The notes below the pieces were generated by a model. The model saw nothing but the letters and a program-made list of their open reading frames with translations. It was not told where the DNA came from and did no database searches. The position numbers were made by a program, and so were the translations under genes. 64,000 nt of DNA, from positions 124,001-188,000 of the forward strand of contig NZ_JADBEC010000002.1 in NCBI RefSeq assembly GCF_014873945.1. Reading direction: 5' to 3'. Below, piece by piece: positions 51,849 to 60,450 of the stretch. Numbering within the stretch: the first letter of the stretch is position 1; each line of letters opens with the position of its first letter. The DNA comes from Rhizobium viscosum. GTDB taxonomy: Bacteria; Pseudomonadota; Alphaproteobacteria; Rhizobiales; Rhizobiaceae.

Positions 51849-52708
51849 AGATCCACCTCCTTGCGATTGAACCAGGCCGTCAGCGGCAGCACAATGAGGC
51901 CGATAAGCAGGAAGAGGATGACATTGCCGGCCGTCGAAAGGCCGTAAAAGCCCGCCTGGTACTGCTTGTAGATGACGCTTGCGAGCACATCCGAGGAAAA
52001 GCCCGGGCCGCCGCGGGTCATTGCCCAGATCAGGTCGAAGCTTCTCAGTCCGCCGATCAGCGAGAGCGTCACGACCGTCACCGTTGCGGGCCTGACCAGC
52101 GGAACGGTGACGCGGAAGAACATCTGGGTGCGGGTGGCGCCATCGATGCGGGCGGCCTCATAATAGTCGGGGCTGATCGAGGCGAGGCCGGCGATATAGA
52201 TGACGGTGGCAAGCCCGATGCCCTTCCAGAGGTCGACGAAGACGATGGAATAGAGCGCGAGAGCCGGATCGGTCAGCCAGCCGGGGCCATGGATGCCAAT
52301 GGCTGCGAGCGCGACATTGATCACCCCGCGTGTCGGATGCATGAGGACCGAGAAGGTGATGCCTACTCCGATCGTCGATACCAGGACCGGAAAGAAGATC
52401 ACGGTGCGCAGCAGGCCTTGTCCCCAGAGGCCGGAGGTCAAGAGGACCGCCAGCAGCAGACCAAGGACGGTTTTCGTGCCCGAGGTCAGGACGGCATAGA
52501 TGATCGTGTTGACGAGGCCCTGGATCAGAAAGGGTTCGCGGAAGAATTGCCGGTAGTTCTCCAGGCCGATGAACTGTGTGGTGAACAGATCCCAGCGCGT
52601 GAGGCTGAACCAGAAGGAGGCGATCGTCGGAGCCAGAAAGAGGACGGTGAATATCACCGCCGCCGGCAGGACGAACCAGTAGGGATAGGGTGACTTGCGT
52701 GTTCTCAT
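51845..52708 (-). CDS. CUT1 ABC transporter, permease (MalF type, third system)
   Basis: 287 residues with six membrane segments (YWFVLPAAVIFTVLFLAP first) and the EAA loop YYEAARIDGATRTQMFF. It lies 63 bp after the binding-protein gene. Confidence 0.93.
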   Translation of the reverse strand: MRTRKSPYPYWFVLPAAVIFTVLFLAPTIASFWFSLTRWDLFTTQFIGLENYRQFFREPFLIQGLVNTIIYAVLTSGTKTVLGLLLAVLLTSGLWGQGLLRTVIFFPVLVSTIGVGITFSVLMHPTRGVINVALAAIGIHGPGWLTDPALALYSIVFVDLWKGIGLATVIYIAGLASISPDYYEAARIDGATRTQMFFRVTVPLVRPATVTVVTLSLIGGLRSFDLIWAMTRGGPGFSSDVLASVIYKQYQAGFYGLSTAGNVILFLLIGLIVLPLTAWFNRKEVDL

Positions 52709-52771
52709 ACGGACACCATGAAGCGTCCCCCACCCAAATCGACGGACGTGGATGGGGGATCGGCCGGAAGG

Positions 52772-54046
52772 TTACCAGTTCGGCAGGCCAAGCTGCTTGG
52801 CCTGCTTCTCGACATCCTGGTCGTAGAGGGCGGCGCCGTCCTTGGCCGAGCGTATGCCGGTTCCGACCTCGACCGTGATCTGCTCGAGGGCCGGTCCCTT
52901 GACCGGTGAGAGAAATTCGAGTGCCGGACCATTATGCCCGTCGGTATTGAAATAGGGCAGCATGTCGGAAACGACGGGCGGAACGTCTTTGGGAAGTTCG
53001 CATCCCTTGACGAGGTAGGGACCTGAGGGAACGGCCTTCGCCATTAGGTCGCAGGCTTCCTTGGAGCCGACGAAATCGAGGAATTTCTTGGCCTCTTCGA
53101 GGTTTTCGGACTTTGCGGAAGCATAGAGCGCCGAGGGCATCCAGACGGTCAGGCCGTTTTTGGCAGCATCCGTCCCGGGTTGGGCAAAGAAGCCCAGATC
53201 CTTCAGAGTATCGGGGAAATTCTGCTGAACGGTGCCGATGCCGAAGGTGAGGTTCGGATAGTGCGCGGCTTCGCCTGTGGTGACCATACGCATGCCGTCG
53301 TCAAAGGTCGCTGCGCCAAAGTCCGCATTGAGGTAACCACCCTTCGCGACCTCTTCGAGGTGTTCGAAGCCGCGAAGCGCTGCCGGCGTGGTGGCATATT
53401 TTATTTTGTTGGCGGTATAGTCGTTCGCGAAGTTCGGGACCTCGGCTTGGACGTTATAGAAGTCGGCAAGCACGAAGAGCTGAGAAGTCCAGGTCGTGCC
53501 GTAGGTCTGAGCCACGGCAACCTTGCCGGCCGCCTTGATCTTCTCGTTGTTGCTCATGAACTCCGCCCAGGTCTTCGGCGGGGTAAGGCCGAGATCGGCG
53601 TAGATCTTTCTGTTGTAGAAGATGCCGCCGCCCATGGCGGGACCAAAAGGAAGGCCGCGCACATGCCCGTCAGGGCTGGTGACGACCTTCTTGAAACTGT
53701 CGAGAATGCCAGCTTCGGACGGAAGATCGGAAAGATCGGCGATCGTCTCCTGGGGTTTCAACGCCTGGAAGAGCGAGCCGCTGTTATACTGGAAAATATC
53801 GGCCATTTCGCCTGTGGCGAGCCGGGTCTTGACGATATTGTCACCCTCAGATCCCCCGGCACGCTGCTCGACGTCGAATGTGACGTCCGGATGCTTTTCC
53901 ATATAGGCCTTGGAAACGGCATCGAACGAGGCAATGGATTCCGGATTGGTATCGATCAGGACGCTGAGGGTCACATCCGCATGTGCCACTCCAGCCGCAA
54001 GAGCCATGATGCTGGCTGCAAGGATGCTGCACTTCGTCATTCGCAT
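52772..54046 (-). CDS. CUT1 ABC transporter, sugar-binding protein (third system)
   Basis: About 424 residues with a signal peptide (ILAASIMALAAGVAHA) and the family 1 fold (VTLSVLIDTNPESIASF, IFYNRKIYADLGLTPP, LTVWMPSALYASAKS). AGGAGGAA lies six bases before ATG 54046; ATG 54052 is too close to it. Linked with the GH78 gene upstream, so the ligand is probably a rhamnose-containing saccharide. Confidence 0.92.
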   Translation of the reverse strand: MRMTKCSILAASIMALAAGVAHADVTLSVLIDTNPESIASFDAVSKAYMEKHPDVTFDVEQRAGGSEGDNIVKTRLATGEMADIFQYNSGSLFQALKPQETIADLSDLPSEAGILDSFKKVVTSPDGHVRGLPFGPAMGGGIFYNRKIYADLGLTPPKTWAEFMSNNEKIKAAGKVAVAQTYGTTWTSQLFVLADFYNVQAEVPNFANDYTANKIKYATTPAALRGFEHLEEVAKGGYLNADFGAATFDDGMRMVTTGEAAHYPNLTFGIGTVQQNFPDTLKDLGFFAQPGTDAAKNGLTVWMPSALYASAKSENLEEAKKFLDFVGSKEACDLMAKAVPSGPYLVKGCELPKDVPPVVSDMLPYFNTDGHNGPALEFLSPVKGPALEQITVEVGTGIRSAKDGAALYDQDVEKQAKQLGLPNW

Positions 54047-54121
54047 AGTCATTTCCTCCTCTTGAAGACCGGAATGCGTTGGGCTGATTGCCCGCGGATC
54101 AAAGACCCGCGAAAAGCCGCA

Positions 54122-56446
54122 TCAGATGGAAAACGTAATTTTATGCTCCCCCGCGCCGAGCTTGATCTCTTTGCCTTGCTCGACATGAGCGCCATTCGCC
54201 TGCAGCGACTTGCGATCGCTTCTACCCTCAAGGCGCGCAGTGACACCCTCCGGCAGTGCGAGGCGGCAGGTGACGGAACCCTCCTCCAGGGTCCATCCAG
54301 CCTCGATACGGCCAAAGGGCGTGTCATGCCAGGCCGAAACCGGCGAGAGAGCAGGCAGAATTGCGGGATCGAAGGCGACTTCTTCGAAGCCCGGCTTGTT
54401 CTCCAGCGGCTTGATTCCGGCGACATCTTCGAAGAGCCATTGGCAGACGGCGCCATAGGCATAGTGATTGTAGCTATTCATATCGGGATCGTAGATCGTA
54501 CCGTCTTCGGCAAGCGCATCCCATCGCTCCCAAATCGATGTCGCGCCACGTTCAACCTGATAGAGCCAACCGGGAACCTTTCGGTTGAGGAACATCTTCT
54601 CGGCAAGGTCCAGCATGCCGAGCCGGGTCAGGGCCGGCAGAAGGGCAGGGGTGCCGATGAAACCCGTACCGATGACGTCATCGGTATCTTCCGCCACCCT
54701 GCGGAAATAGCCGCGAGCGGCCTCCTCGTATTCGGGTGGGACGAGCCCATAGAGGAATGCCAGGGACCACGAGGTCTGGTCGTTATGAGCGATGCGGCCG
54801 GAGGACGAAAAGAACTCGTGTTTGAACGCTGCCTTGATCGCGTCAGCACGTTTTTCGAGCCGCACCGCTTCGACGGTCTCACCGAGAATACGCGCGATCT
54901 TTGCCGTCAGTTGCGTTGAAATGAAGTGATAGAGGGTGGCTGCGCAATCATCTGCAACGGTCGGTCGTGGCTTTCGGTTATCCCCGACGGGCTGAAGCCA
55001 GTCACCGAAAGTGAAGCCGTGTGCGCCCCAGACGGCGGGCGGCCGGATGACCGGTCCATCCGAAATCCCCCAGAGGTAATCGAGCCAGCGAAGCATTGCA
55101 GGGAAGCATTCTTCCAATACGGCGCTGTCGCCGTAATGGAGGTAAAGCTGCCAGGGAATGATGGTGATCGCATCGCCCCAGCCGGTGGATCCCGCCCAGT
55201 CGCCTCGCCCGCCGATCGGATGCAGCCGTGTCGGATCGGGTGAAAAATGCGAGACTGCGCCGTTGGCCCGCTGGTCATGGATCACATCGCGAAGATATTT
55301 CTTCAGAAAGGATTGGCTGTCCGCAAGCCAGCAGGCGGTTCCGGCAAAGACCTGGGCGTCGCCGGTCCAACCGAGGCGCTCGTCGCGCTGCGGGCAATCG
55401 GTGGGCACTTCAATGAAATTCGAACGCTGCGACCAGATGGTATTGTCGACAAGCCGGTTGACGGCTGCAACGCCAGACGTGAAACCGCCGGCGCTTGTTG
55501 GCACCGAGGTAACCGGCACCATGGCGATCGCGACCACCTCGGCCTGTCCGGTTATGGTAATTCGGGCAAAGCGGAAGCCCATGAAGGTAAAGAGCGGCGC
55601 GTAGTCCTCTTCGCCTTCACCCGACAGCGTATAGATGAGTTCTGCCCGCGCGCTGCGGTAGTTGCGGTTATCGAAGAAGCGGTTCGGGCCGAGCACTTCG
55701 GAATGCTCGACGCGCACCTGCGCTCCAGCAGCGCCCTTGAGGCGAAGCCTTATATAGGCTCCGGCGTTCTGCCCGAAATCATAAACGGTCCGGCCATCGG
55801 CCTCCGTCCAGTTGTCGATCGGCGAGAGAGCGTCCAACTCCTTGACCGCACCGGTCTCGTGCGGAACGAGCAAAGCCTTGTCGAACGAGAGGATATCAGT
55901 GCCGTGGCTATCGCGGGTGAGGATGCGGGCGTCATAATCCTCGCCATAATAGATGCCGTTGCGCACAACGGGCGTGAAGCCGCTCTTCCAGCTGTCATCC
56001 GTCTTCAGGAGCAGTTCGCCGCCGGCGCGCAATTCTGCGATTGCCGCTACCCGGTCGCCCCAGCAATTGACGATCGGATTGGAGGCCCACATCAGCTGGC
56101 TGCGGTACCAGCCGTCACCCAGCCAGATCTCGACACGATTGGTGCCGGATCGCAGGAGCTTTGTAACATCATAGGTCTGATAGGCGATCCGGTCGTCGTA
56201 GCAGGTCCAGCCCGGCGTCAGAAGATCGGTGCCTACACGCTTTCCGTTGAGGAAAGCACGGTAGAGACCAAGGGCCGAGATGCGTAGCGCTGCTTCGGCA
56301 GGAACGGCGTCGAGCGTGAATTCTCGCGAAACGAATGTGCCCGACGTTGCCTGGCCGCCATCGCAGGACGGGCCGATCATCGATGCCGTAAACTGGAACG
56401 CAGAACCGGCAAGGCCATCCTCCCCGTGGGCCGAAACAGTCTTCAT
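54122..56446 (-). CDS. Alpha-L-rhamnosidase (GH78)
   Basis: 774 residues. N-terminal beta domains (LRISALGLYRAFLNGKRVG, the concanavalin-like rhamnosidase module) precede the alpha/alpha barrel. The barrel carries CPQRDERLGWTGDAQVFA near residue 350, with the general-acid Glu, then GWGDAITIIPWQLYLHYGD and SYNHYAYGAVCQWLFED. A C-terminal beta domain follows. No signal peptide is visible, so it probably acts in the cytoplasm on imported rhamnosides, such as plant flavonoid glycosides or pectin fragments. GGGAGG precedes the start. First gene of the third ABC operon. Confidence 0.93.
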   Translation of the reverse strand: MKTVSAHGEDGLAGSAFQFTASMIGPSCDGGQATSGTFVSREFTLDAVPAEAALRISALGLYRAFLNGKRVGTDLLTPGWTCYDDRIAYQTYDVTKLLRSGTNRVEIWLGDGWYRSQLMWASNPIVNCWGDRVAAIAELRAGGELLLKTDDSWKSGFTPVVRNGIYYGEDYDARILTRDSHGTDILSFDKALLVPHETGAVKELDALSPIDNWTEADGRTVYDFGQNAGAYIRLRLKGAAGAQVRVEHSEVLGPNRFFDNRNYRSARAELIYTLSGEGEEDYAPLFTFMGFRFARITITGQAEVVAIAMVPVTSVPTSAGGFTSGVAAVNRLVDNTIWSQRSNFIEVPTDCPQRDERLGWTGDAQVFAGTACWLADSQSFLKKYLRDVIHDQRANGAVSHFSPDPTRLHPIGGRGDWAGSTGWGDAITIIPWQLYLHYGDSAVLEECFPAMLRWLDYLWGISDGPVIRPPAVWGAHGFTFGDWLQPVGDNRKPRPTVADDCAATLYHFISTQLTAKIARILGETVEAVRLEKRADAIKAAFKHEFFSSSGRIAHNDQTSWSLAFLYGLVPPEYEEAARGYFRRVAEDTDDVIGTGFIGTPALLPALTRLGMLDLAEKMFLNRKVPGWLYQVERGATSIWERWDALAEDGTIYDPDMNSYNHYAYGAVCQWLFEDVAGIKPLENKPGFEEVAFDPAILPALSPVSAWHDTPFGRIEAGWTLEEGSVTCRLALPEGVTARLEGRSDRKSLQANGAHVEQGKEIKLGAGEHKITFSI

Positions 56447-56489
56447 TGAGAACCTCCCTCAACCGCCAATTCCTCCGGCGGCCACTCGT

Positions 56490-56519
56490 GTGTATCGTTC
56501 TATGTATATCATTCTACAC
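56490..56519. promoter_or_regulatory. Candidate operator between rhamnosidase and LacI genes
   Basis: Direct repeats TATCGTTCTA (56493-56502) and TATCATTCTA (56507-56516), 14 bp apart, sit inside outer arms GTGTA / TACAC. They lie 44-74 bp upstream of the rhamnosidase start and 68-97 bp before the LacI start. A likely binding site for the adjacent LacI protein, although it lacks the classic central CG. Confidence 0.45.
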
Positions 56520-56586
56520 TCTCGATTGCCGCGCAAGAGGTTTTGTGCCTATAATTTCCGGGCATTTGATAATGAGGCAATTTGGA

Positions 56587-57606
56587 ATGAAAAATCAGGC
56601 CGTTAACGCGACGAGGGACAGGGTCACGATCCGTGATGTGGCGCAGGATGCCGGCGTCTCCGTCGCCGCGGTGTCGAAAGTTTTGCGCAACGCTTATGGC
56701 GTCAGCGAGGTCTTGAGAACGAAGGTCGAGACCTCGATCGAAAAGCTGAATTATCGGCCTTCTGTCGCAGCGCGCGCCATGCGCGGCCGCACGCGGACGG
56801 TGGGCGTGCTGGTGGTCGAATTGTCGAACCCATTCCTGGCAGGTGTCATCGAGGAGGCCAACGCAACGTTGGCGGAGAATGGCTTCAAGGCGCTGATCGG
56901 GATCGGCCGTTCCACGAGCCCGATCGAGGCATCGATGATCGAATCGATGATCGACAATCGGATGGATGGCGTGCTGATCATTGCGCCGAGGATATCGGGC
57001 AAGGTGCTGGAGCGCTATGCGCGTCAGATCCCAATCGTCGTCATTGCCCATCACGAGCCGCATGCCCAGACCTACGACACCGTCAATTCTGATGACCGTC
57101 AGGGCGCCACTCTGGCGGTGGAAGCCGCATTGCGATGCGGCTACACGGATATCGCGATGCTTGGCTATGAGCTTGCCGATTCACCGCCGACCATTGTCAC
57201 CCTCCAGCGCGAGTGGGGCTATCTTGACGGCATGAAGGCGGCGGGTCTTGGGGCGCGCATTATCCGGTTGCCTTTGGTAGGGACTGATCGTCGCGCCGCG
57301 ATCGATGACTTCCTGTCCCTGAGAGATCGTCCCCGTGCAGTCTTCGTCTGGTCCGATCTTGATGCCGTGCCGCTCATCAACGCCGCGCGCATGAGCGGCA
57401 TAAGGGTTCCGGAAGATCTGGCGATTATCGGTTACGACAATTCGCCGATGGCCGCCATGCCGCTCGTTGGCCTGACCAGCGTGGACCAGAACGCCGCGGA
57501 GTTGGGCAGAACCGCAGCCGAAATACTGCTCGGCAGGATTGATGGCCGTGAGGAGGCCCGGCATCTGCTGATCGAGCCGCATGTCGAATTGCGCGGAAGT
57601 ACCTGA
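56587..57606 (+). CDS. LacI-family transcriptional regulator of the rhamnoside operon
   Basis: About 339 residues from ATG 56587; the frame extends upstream to 56446 but that part is promoter DNA. The helix-turn-helix is VTIRDVAQDAGVSVAAVSKV, with hinge YRPSVAARAMRGR, then the sugar domain (VGVLVVELSNPFLAGVIEEA, AIIGYDNSPMAAMPLVGLT). Divergent from the GH78-ABC operon, which it probably represses until a rhamnoside is present. Confidence 0.92.
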   Translation: MKNQAVNATRDRVTIRDVAQDAGVSVAAVSKVLRNAYGVSEVLRTKVETSIEKLNYRPSVAARAMRGRTRTVGVLVVELSNPFLAGVIEEANATLAENGFKALIGIGRSTSPIEASMIESMIDNRMDGVLIIAPRISGKVLERYARQIPIVVIAHHEPHAQTYDTVNSDDRQGATLAVEAALRCGYTDIAMLGYELADSPPTIVTLQREWGYLDGMKAAGLGARIIRLPLVGTDRRAAIDDFLSLRDRPRAVFVWSDLDAVPLINAARMSGIRVPEDLAIIGYDNSPMAAMPLVGLTSVDQNAAELGRTAAEILLGRIDGREEARHLLIEPHVELRGST

Positions 57607-57634
57607 AGGTCAGGGGATTCAGAAACTCCGCAGA

Positions 57635-58054
57635 TTATGCGGCGGCAAAGAACGCCCTCAACACGTCTTTGCGTTCTATGATATCGGCGACGCTATACCG
57701 ATCGAAAACGCCGACAAAAGCGGCCGTCGCCTCTCGCAGGATAGGCGGCATGCCACAGCCGGGCCTGATAGAGCAGGAAGAGCATTCGAGAATATCATCC
57801 AGACCTTCGGTATGTCGGAGCAGACTGCCGAGATTGATGGAGGCGGCCGGACGGCCAAGCCGGATCCCGCCATTTCTGCCCCTGATCGATTCGACGAAAC
57901 CGGCTTTTGCCAAATCCTGAACCACCTTCATGAGGTGATTCTGGGAGATCCCATAGGCGTCGGCAACCTCCTTGATCGAACAGATTTTTGCCTCGTGTGA
58001 CCCGAGGTAAATCATCACGCGGATCGCATAGTCGGTATACCGTGTGAGCTTCAT
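57635..58054 (-). CDS. nsrR: Rrf2-family regulator, NsrR-like
   Basis: 139 residues. A winged helix at the N-terminus (LTRYTDYAIRVMIYLGSH, YGISQNHLMKVVQDLAKAG). Three cysteines in LECSSCSIRPGCGMPP are spaced as in NsrR, which binds an iron-sulphur cluster sensitive to nitric oxide. It is divergent from the globin-Hmp genes, and NsrR-like palindromes lie in the gap. NO damage to the cluster would release the repressor. IscR is less likely because no isc or suf genes are near. Confidence 0.88.
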   Translation of the reverse strand: MKLTRYTDYAIRVMIYLGSHEAKICSIKEVADAYGISQNHLMKVVQDLAKAGFVESIRGRNGGIRLGRPAASINLGSLLRHTEGLDDILECSSCSIRPGCGMPPILREATAAFVGVFDRYSVADIIERKDVLRAFFAAA

Positions 58055-58081
58055 GGCAGCTGCGTCAAAACGCCCAAAGGG

Positions 58082-58108
58082 AAATGATGCATTTCAGTAG
58101 CATCTTTT
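58082..58108. promoter_or_regulatory. NsrR-like operator 1
   Basis: GATGC (58086-58090), a 9-base spacer and GCATC (58100-58104), flanked by AAA and TTT. This matches the NsrR-type pattern AAGATGCNTTT / AAANGCATCTT. It lies 32 bp from the nsrR start and about 50 bp from the globin start, so it could control both. Confidence 0.7.
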
Positions 58109-58121
58109 ATCGGCGACGTAT

Positions 58122-58143
58122 ACATGCATTCCAGATGCATGAT
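58122..58143. promoter_or_regulatory. NsrR-like operator 2
   Basis: ATGCAT (58124-58129), 5 bases, ATGCAT (58135-58140), a second inverted repeat with the same GCAT core. It overlaps the first possible ATG of the globin gene, which argues for a start further downstream. Confidence 0.55.
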
Positions 58144-58156
58144 TATGGGTGATGCG

Positions 58157-58846
58157 ATGGATGCGGACAAGTTGGAAGAGAACCAGATCCTGCCGGTGTT
58201 GGAGCGGTTTTACGAGAAAGTCCGCTGCGATCCTGCACTTGGTCCGGTCTTCGCCGTGGTTGCGGATTGGTCGGAGCATTTGCAGCGACTGACCGAATTC
58301 TGGTCCTCGCTGATGCTGACCTCGGGCAAATACAAAGGCAATCCCGTCGCGATGCACCTGATCCATGCCGACAAGATAGAGCCCGCGATGTTCGAACGCT
58401 GGCTCGCGATCTGGCGCGAGACGACGAACGAGATGTTGCCGCAGGTGGTCGCGCAGGAGATGCAGATCAAGGCGGGGCGGATTGCCTCGCGGCTGAATCT
58501 GGCGCTGACGGGGGAGATGCTTGAGTGGCGGGCCGAAAAGCCTGCGTCACCGGCAGCGAAGCCATACAAGACGACAAAGATCTTCGATGAAAAGACTGTG
58601 CCGCCAGCGCTTCTCGAAAGCCATCGGGTCAAGTTCGGCACCTGGGCGCTCATCCGGGTTCTCAAGGGCAGCATGCGTCTGGTGTCAGGGTATACGGTGA
58701 CCTCCTTAAACCCGGACTGCATCGGCCGGGTCTTGCCGGAGGTGGAGCATCACTTGGAGCTCCGTGACCCGGTTCGATTTCAGATCGAATTCTTCGATCG
58801 CGATCCTCTCCACATTGATAGCATTGAAAGGAAAAAATATGCCTAA
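58157..58846 (+). CDS. Group III truncated haemoglobin fused to a DUF1971 (TehB-like) domain
   Basis: About 229 residues. Residues 1-130 are a group III truncated globin: helix B/C motif ILPVLERFYEKV, VFAVVADWSEHLQRLTEFW, then GNPVAMHLIHADKIEPAMFE with the proximal His. From about residue 145 a DUF1971 module begins (PPALLESHRVKFGTWALIRV, then LVSGYTVTS). Upstream ATGs at 58124-58145 overlap an operator, so ATG 58157 is preferred. The last eight bases overlap hmp. NO binding or NO/oxygen chemistry is likely from globin type and context; the role of the second domain is unknown. Confidence 0.85.
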   Translation: MDADKLEENQILPVLERFYEKVRCDPALGPVFAVVADWSEHLQRLTEFWSSLMLTSGKYKGNPVAMHLIHADKIEPAMFERWLAIWRETTNEMLPQVVAQEMQIKAGRIASRLNLALTGEMLEWRAEKPASPAAKPYKTTKIFDEKTVPPALLESHRVKFGTWALIRVLKGSMRLVSGYTVTSLNPDCIGRVLPEVEHHLELRDPVRFQIEFFDRDPLHIDSIERKKYA

Positions 58847-60053
58847 GCCACTTTCGCCGCGTACCATCGAATTGGTGAAGCGGAGCGCGCCAGCGGTCGC
58901 CGCCCATGCGAGCGACATCACCAGGACGATGTACGGGCTGCTCTTCAAGGATGAACATATCAAGGCGCTCTTCAATCAGGCCAATCACGGTGAGAATGGC
59001 TCCCAGGTCCACGCGCTGGCAGCGGCAATCGTCGGTTACGCTCAGAATATCGATAACCTCGCGCCTCTCGTGCCCGTCATCGAAAGGATCGCGCACAAGC
59101 ACATCGGTTTTCATATCCTCTCGGAACACTATCCCTATGTCGCCAAATCATTGCTGGCGGCAATCCGTGAGGTTCTGGGCGAAGCCGCGTCAGAGGAACT
59201 GATCAATGCCTGGGGAGAAGCCTATTGGTTCCTTGCCGACACTCTGATCGAAAGAGAGGAGCAGATACGAGCCGAACTCGAAAAACGGGCAGGCGGCTGG
59301 AACGGTTGGCGCGAATTCAGGGTCGCCAAGAAGATCAGGGAAAGTGATGTGGTCACATCCTTTGTCCTGCGCCCGGTCGACGGACAAGCGGTGGCTTTGC
59401 ATCGGGCCGGCCAGTATCTGACCTTCGATTTCAGCCTTCCGGACGGTGTTAAGATGAAGCGGAATTATTCTATTTCATCCGGCCCGAACCAAGACTTCTA
59501 TCGTATATCGGTCAAGCGGGAGGAAAACGGCAAAGGCGCCTCGCGCTATCTTCACGATCACGTCGAAGTCGGCACGGTCTTGAAGGTTACTCCGCCTGCC
59601 GGAGACTTCTACCTGCCCGAGGAGCCGACCAGCGAAATGATCCTGCTGTCCGGTGGCGTGGGCCTTACGCCGATGGTCAGCATGCTGGAAGCGATCACCG
59701 CCGATTATCCCGAAGTCGAAGCGCATTTCGTACATGGAGCGCTCAACAGCTCGACGCACGCGATGGACAGACACGTCCGCTCCCTTGCCCAACGCCATGG
59801 CCGGGTATCGGTCAGCACCTTCTACAGTGAGCCGACGGCCGAGGATGCAGCCGGCTATTCCCATGACGAGAATGGATTCATTACCGGGAAATGGCTGGCT
59901 GCAAATACGCCGATTGAGACGGCAAATTTCTATGTATGCGGTCCGAAGCCGTTCCTGCGGGCAATCGTTGGTGATCTGCTGAGCCTTGGCGTTTCCCGCG
60001 ATCGCATCCATTACGAATTCTTCGGACCAACCGATGAGGCGCTTGCCGCCTGA
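58839..60053 (+). CDS. hmp: Flavohaemoprotein, nitric oxide dioxygenase
   Basis: 404 residues, normal length. The globin domain (1-140) has the proximal His in VIERIAHKHIGFHIL and the distal region in LFNQANHGENGSQ. The FAD domain has MKRNYSISSGP; the NAD domain has LLSGGVGLTPMVSML and NFYVCGPKPFL. It converts NO and oxygen to nitrate. It overlaps the globin fusion gene by eight bases, so translation is coupled. Start ATG 58839 after GAAAGGAAA. Confidence 0.97.
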   Translation: MPKPLSPRTIELVKRSAPAVAAHASDITRTMYGLLFKDEHIKALFNQANHGENGSQVHALAAAIVGYAQNIDNLAPLVPVIERIAHKHIGFHILSEHYPYVAKSLLAAIREVLGEAASEELINAWGEAYWFLADTLIEREEQIRAELEKRAGGWNGWREFRVAKKIRESDVVTSFVLRPVDGQAVALHRAGQYLTFDFSLPDGVKMKRNYSISSGPNQDFYRISVKREENGKGASRYLHDHVEVGTVLKVTPPAGDFYLPEEPTSEMILLSGGVGLTPMVSMLEAITADYPEVEAHFVHGALNSSTHAMDRHVRSLAQRHGRVSVSTFYSEPTAEDAAGYSHDENGFITGKWLAANTPIETANFYVCGPKPFLRAIVGDLLSLGVSRDRIHYEFFGPTDEALAA

Positions 60054-60096
60054 AGCTATCGGTTAGCCGGTTAAATCCCGCACATCTTCAGATTCG

Positions 60097-60133
60097 CGAC
60101 CAGGCGAAGCCGTAAGCCGGCTTCGCCTGGTCG
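60097..60133 (+). terminator. Long hairpin after hmp
   Basis: A perfect 15-bp stem CGACCAGGCGAAGCC / GGCTTCGCCTGGTCG with a 7-nt loop, 43 bp after the hmp stop. No long T-run follows, so it may be a terminator with a weak tail, an mRNA-stabilising structure or a repeat element. Confidence 0.6.
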
Positions 60134-60450
60134 ATCTCGTTATAAAGACCGTCTTGACACCATAAATTGGATTGAGGTGGCGGCCACCTATTAGGCGAGG
60201 AATCCGTCTTTGCGGTCTGTTGCGGCTCTCTGGTGGGGCCATTTTGTCCAGTAAGCAACCCGATTAATCGCCCGTTCATTTTGTGGTCGTTATTGACCAC
60301 TATCCGCCATTTCGAACAATCCCAGTTTGAATGTAAACTCCCTTTCAAAAGCGATGAAAATGCCTAATTCGAAACGCTCGTGCTCCTGCTCGCATCCAGT
60401 TCAGCAAGAATGCATTCGTTGGACACGAACCCAGTAGAAGAGAAAACACT
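60134..60450. other. Intergenic region upstream of ndvB
   Basis: 317 bp after the hairpin, without a recognised gene. It presumably holds the ndvB promoter and leader; the AT-rich part lies around 60255-60360. The ribosome site before ndvB is weak (AGAAGAGAA). Confidence 0.45.

Noticed and set aside
53180..54919. 579-residue plus-strand open frame
   Set aside because: It spans two real minus-strand genes (binding protein and rhamnosidase) and their spacer, with no recognisable motif.
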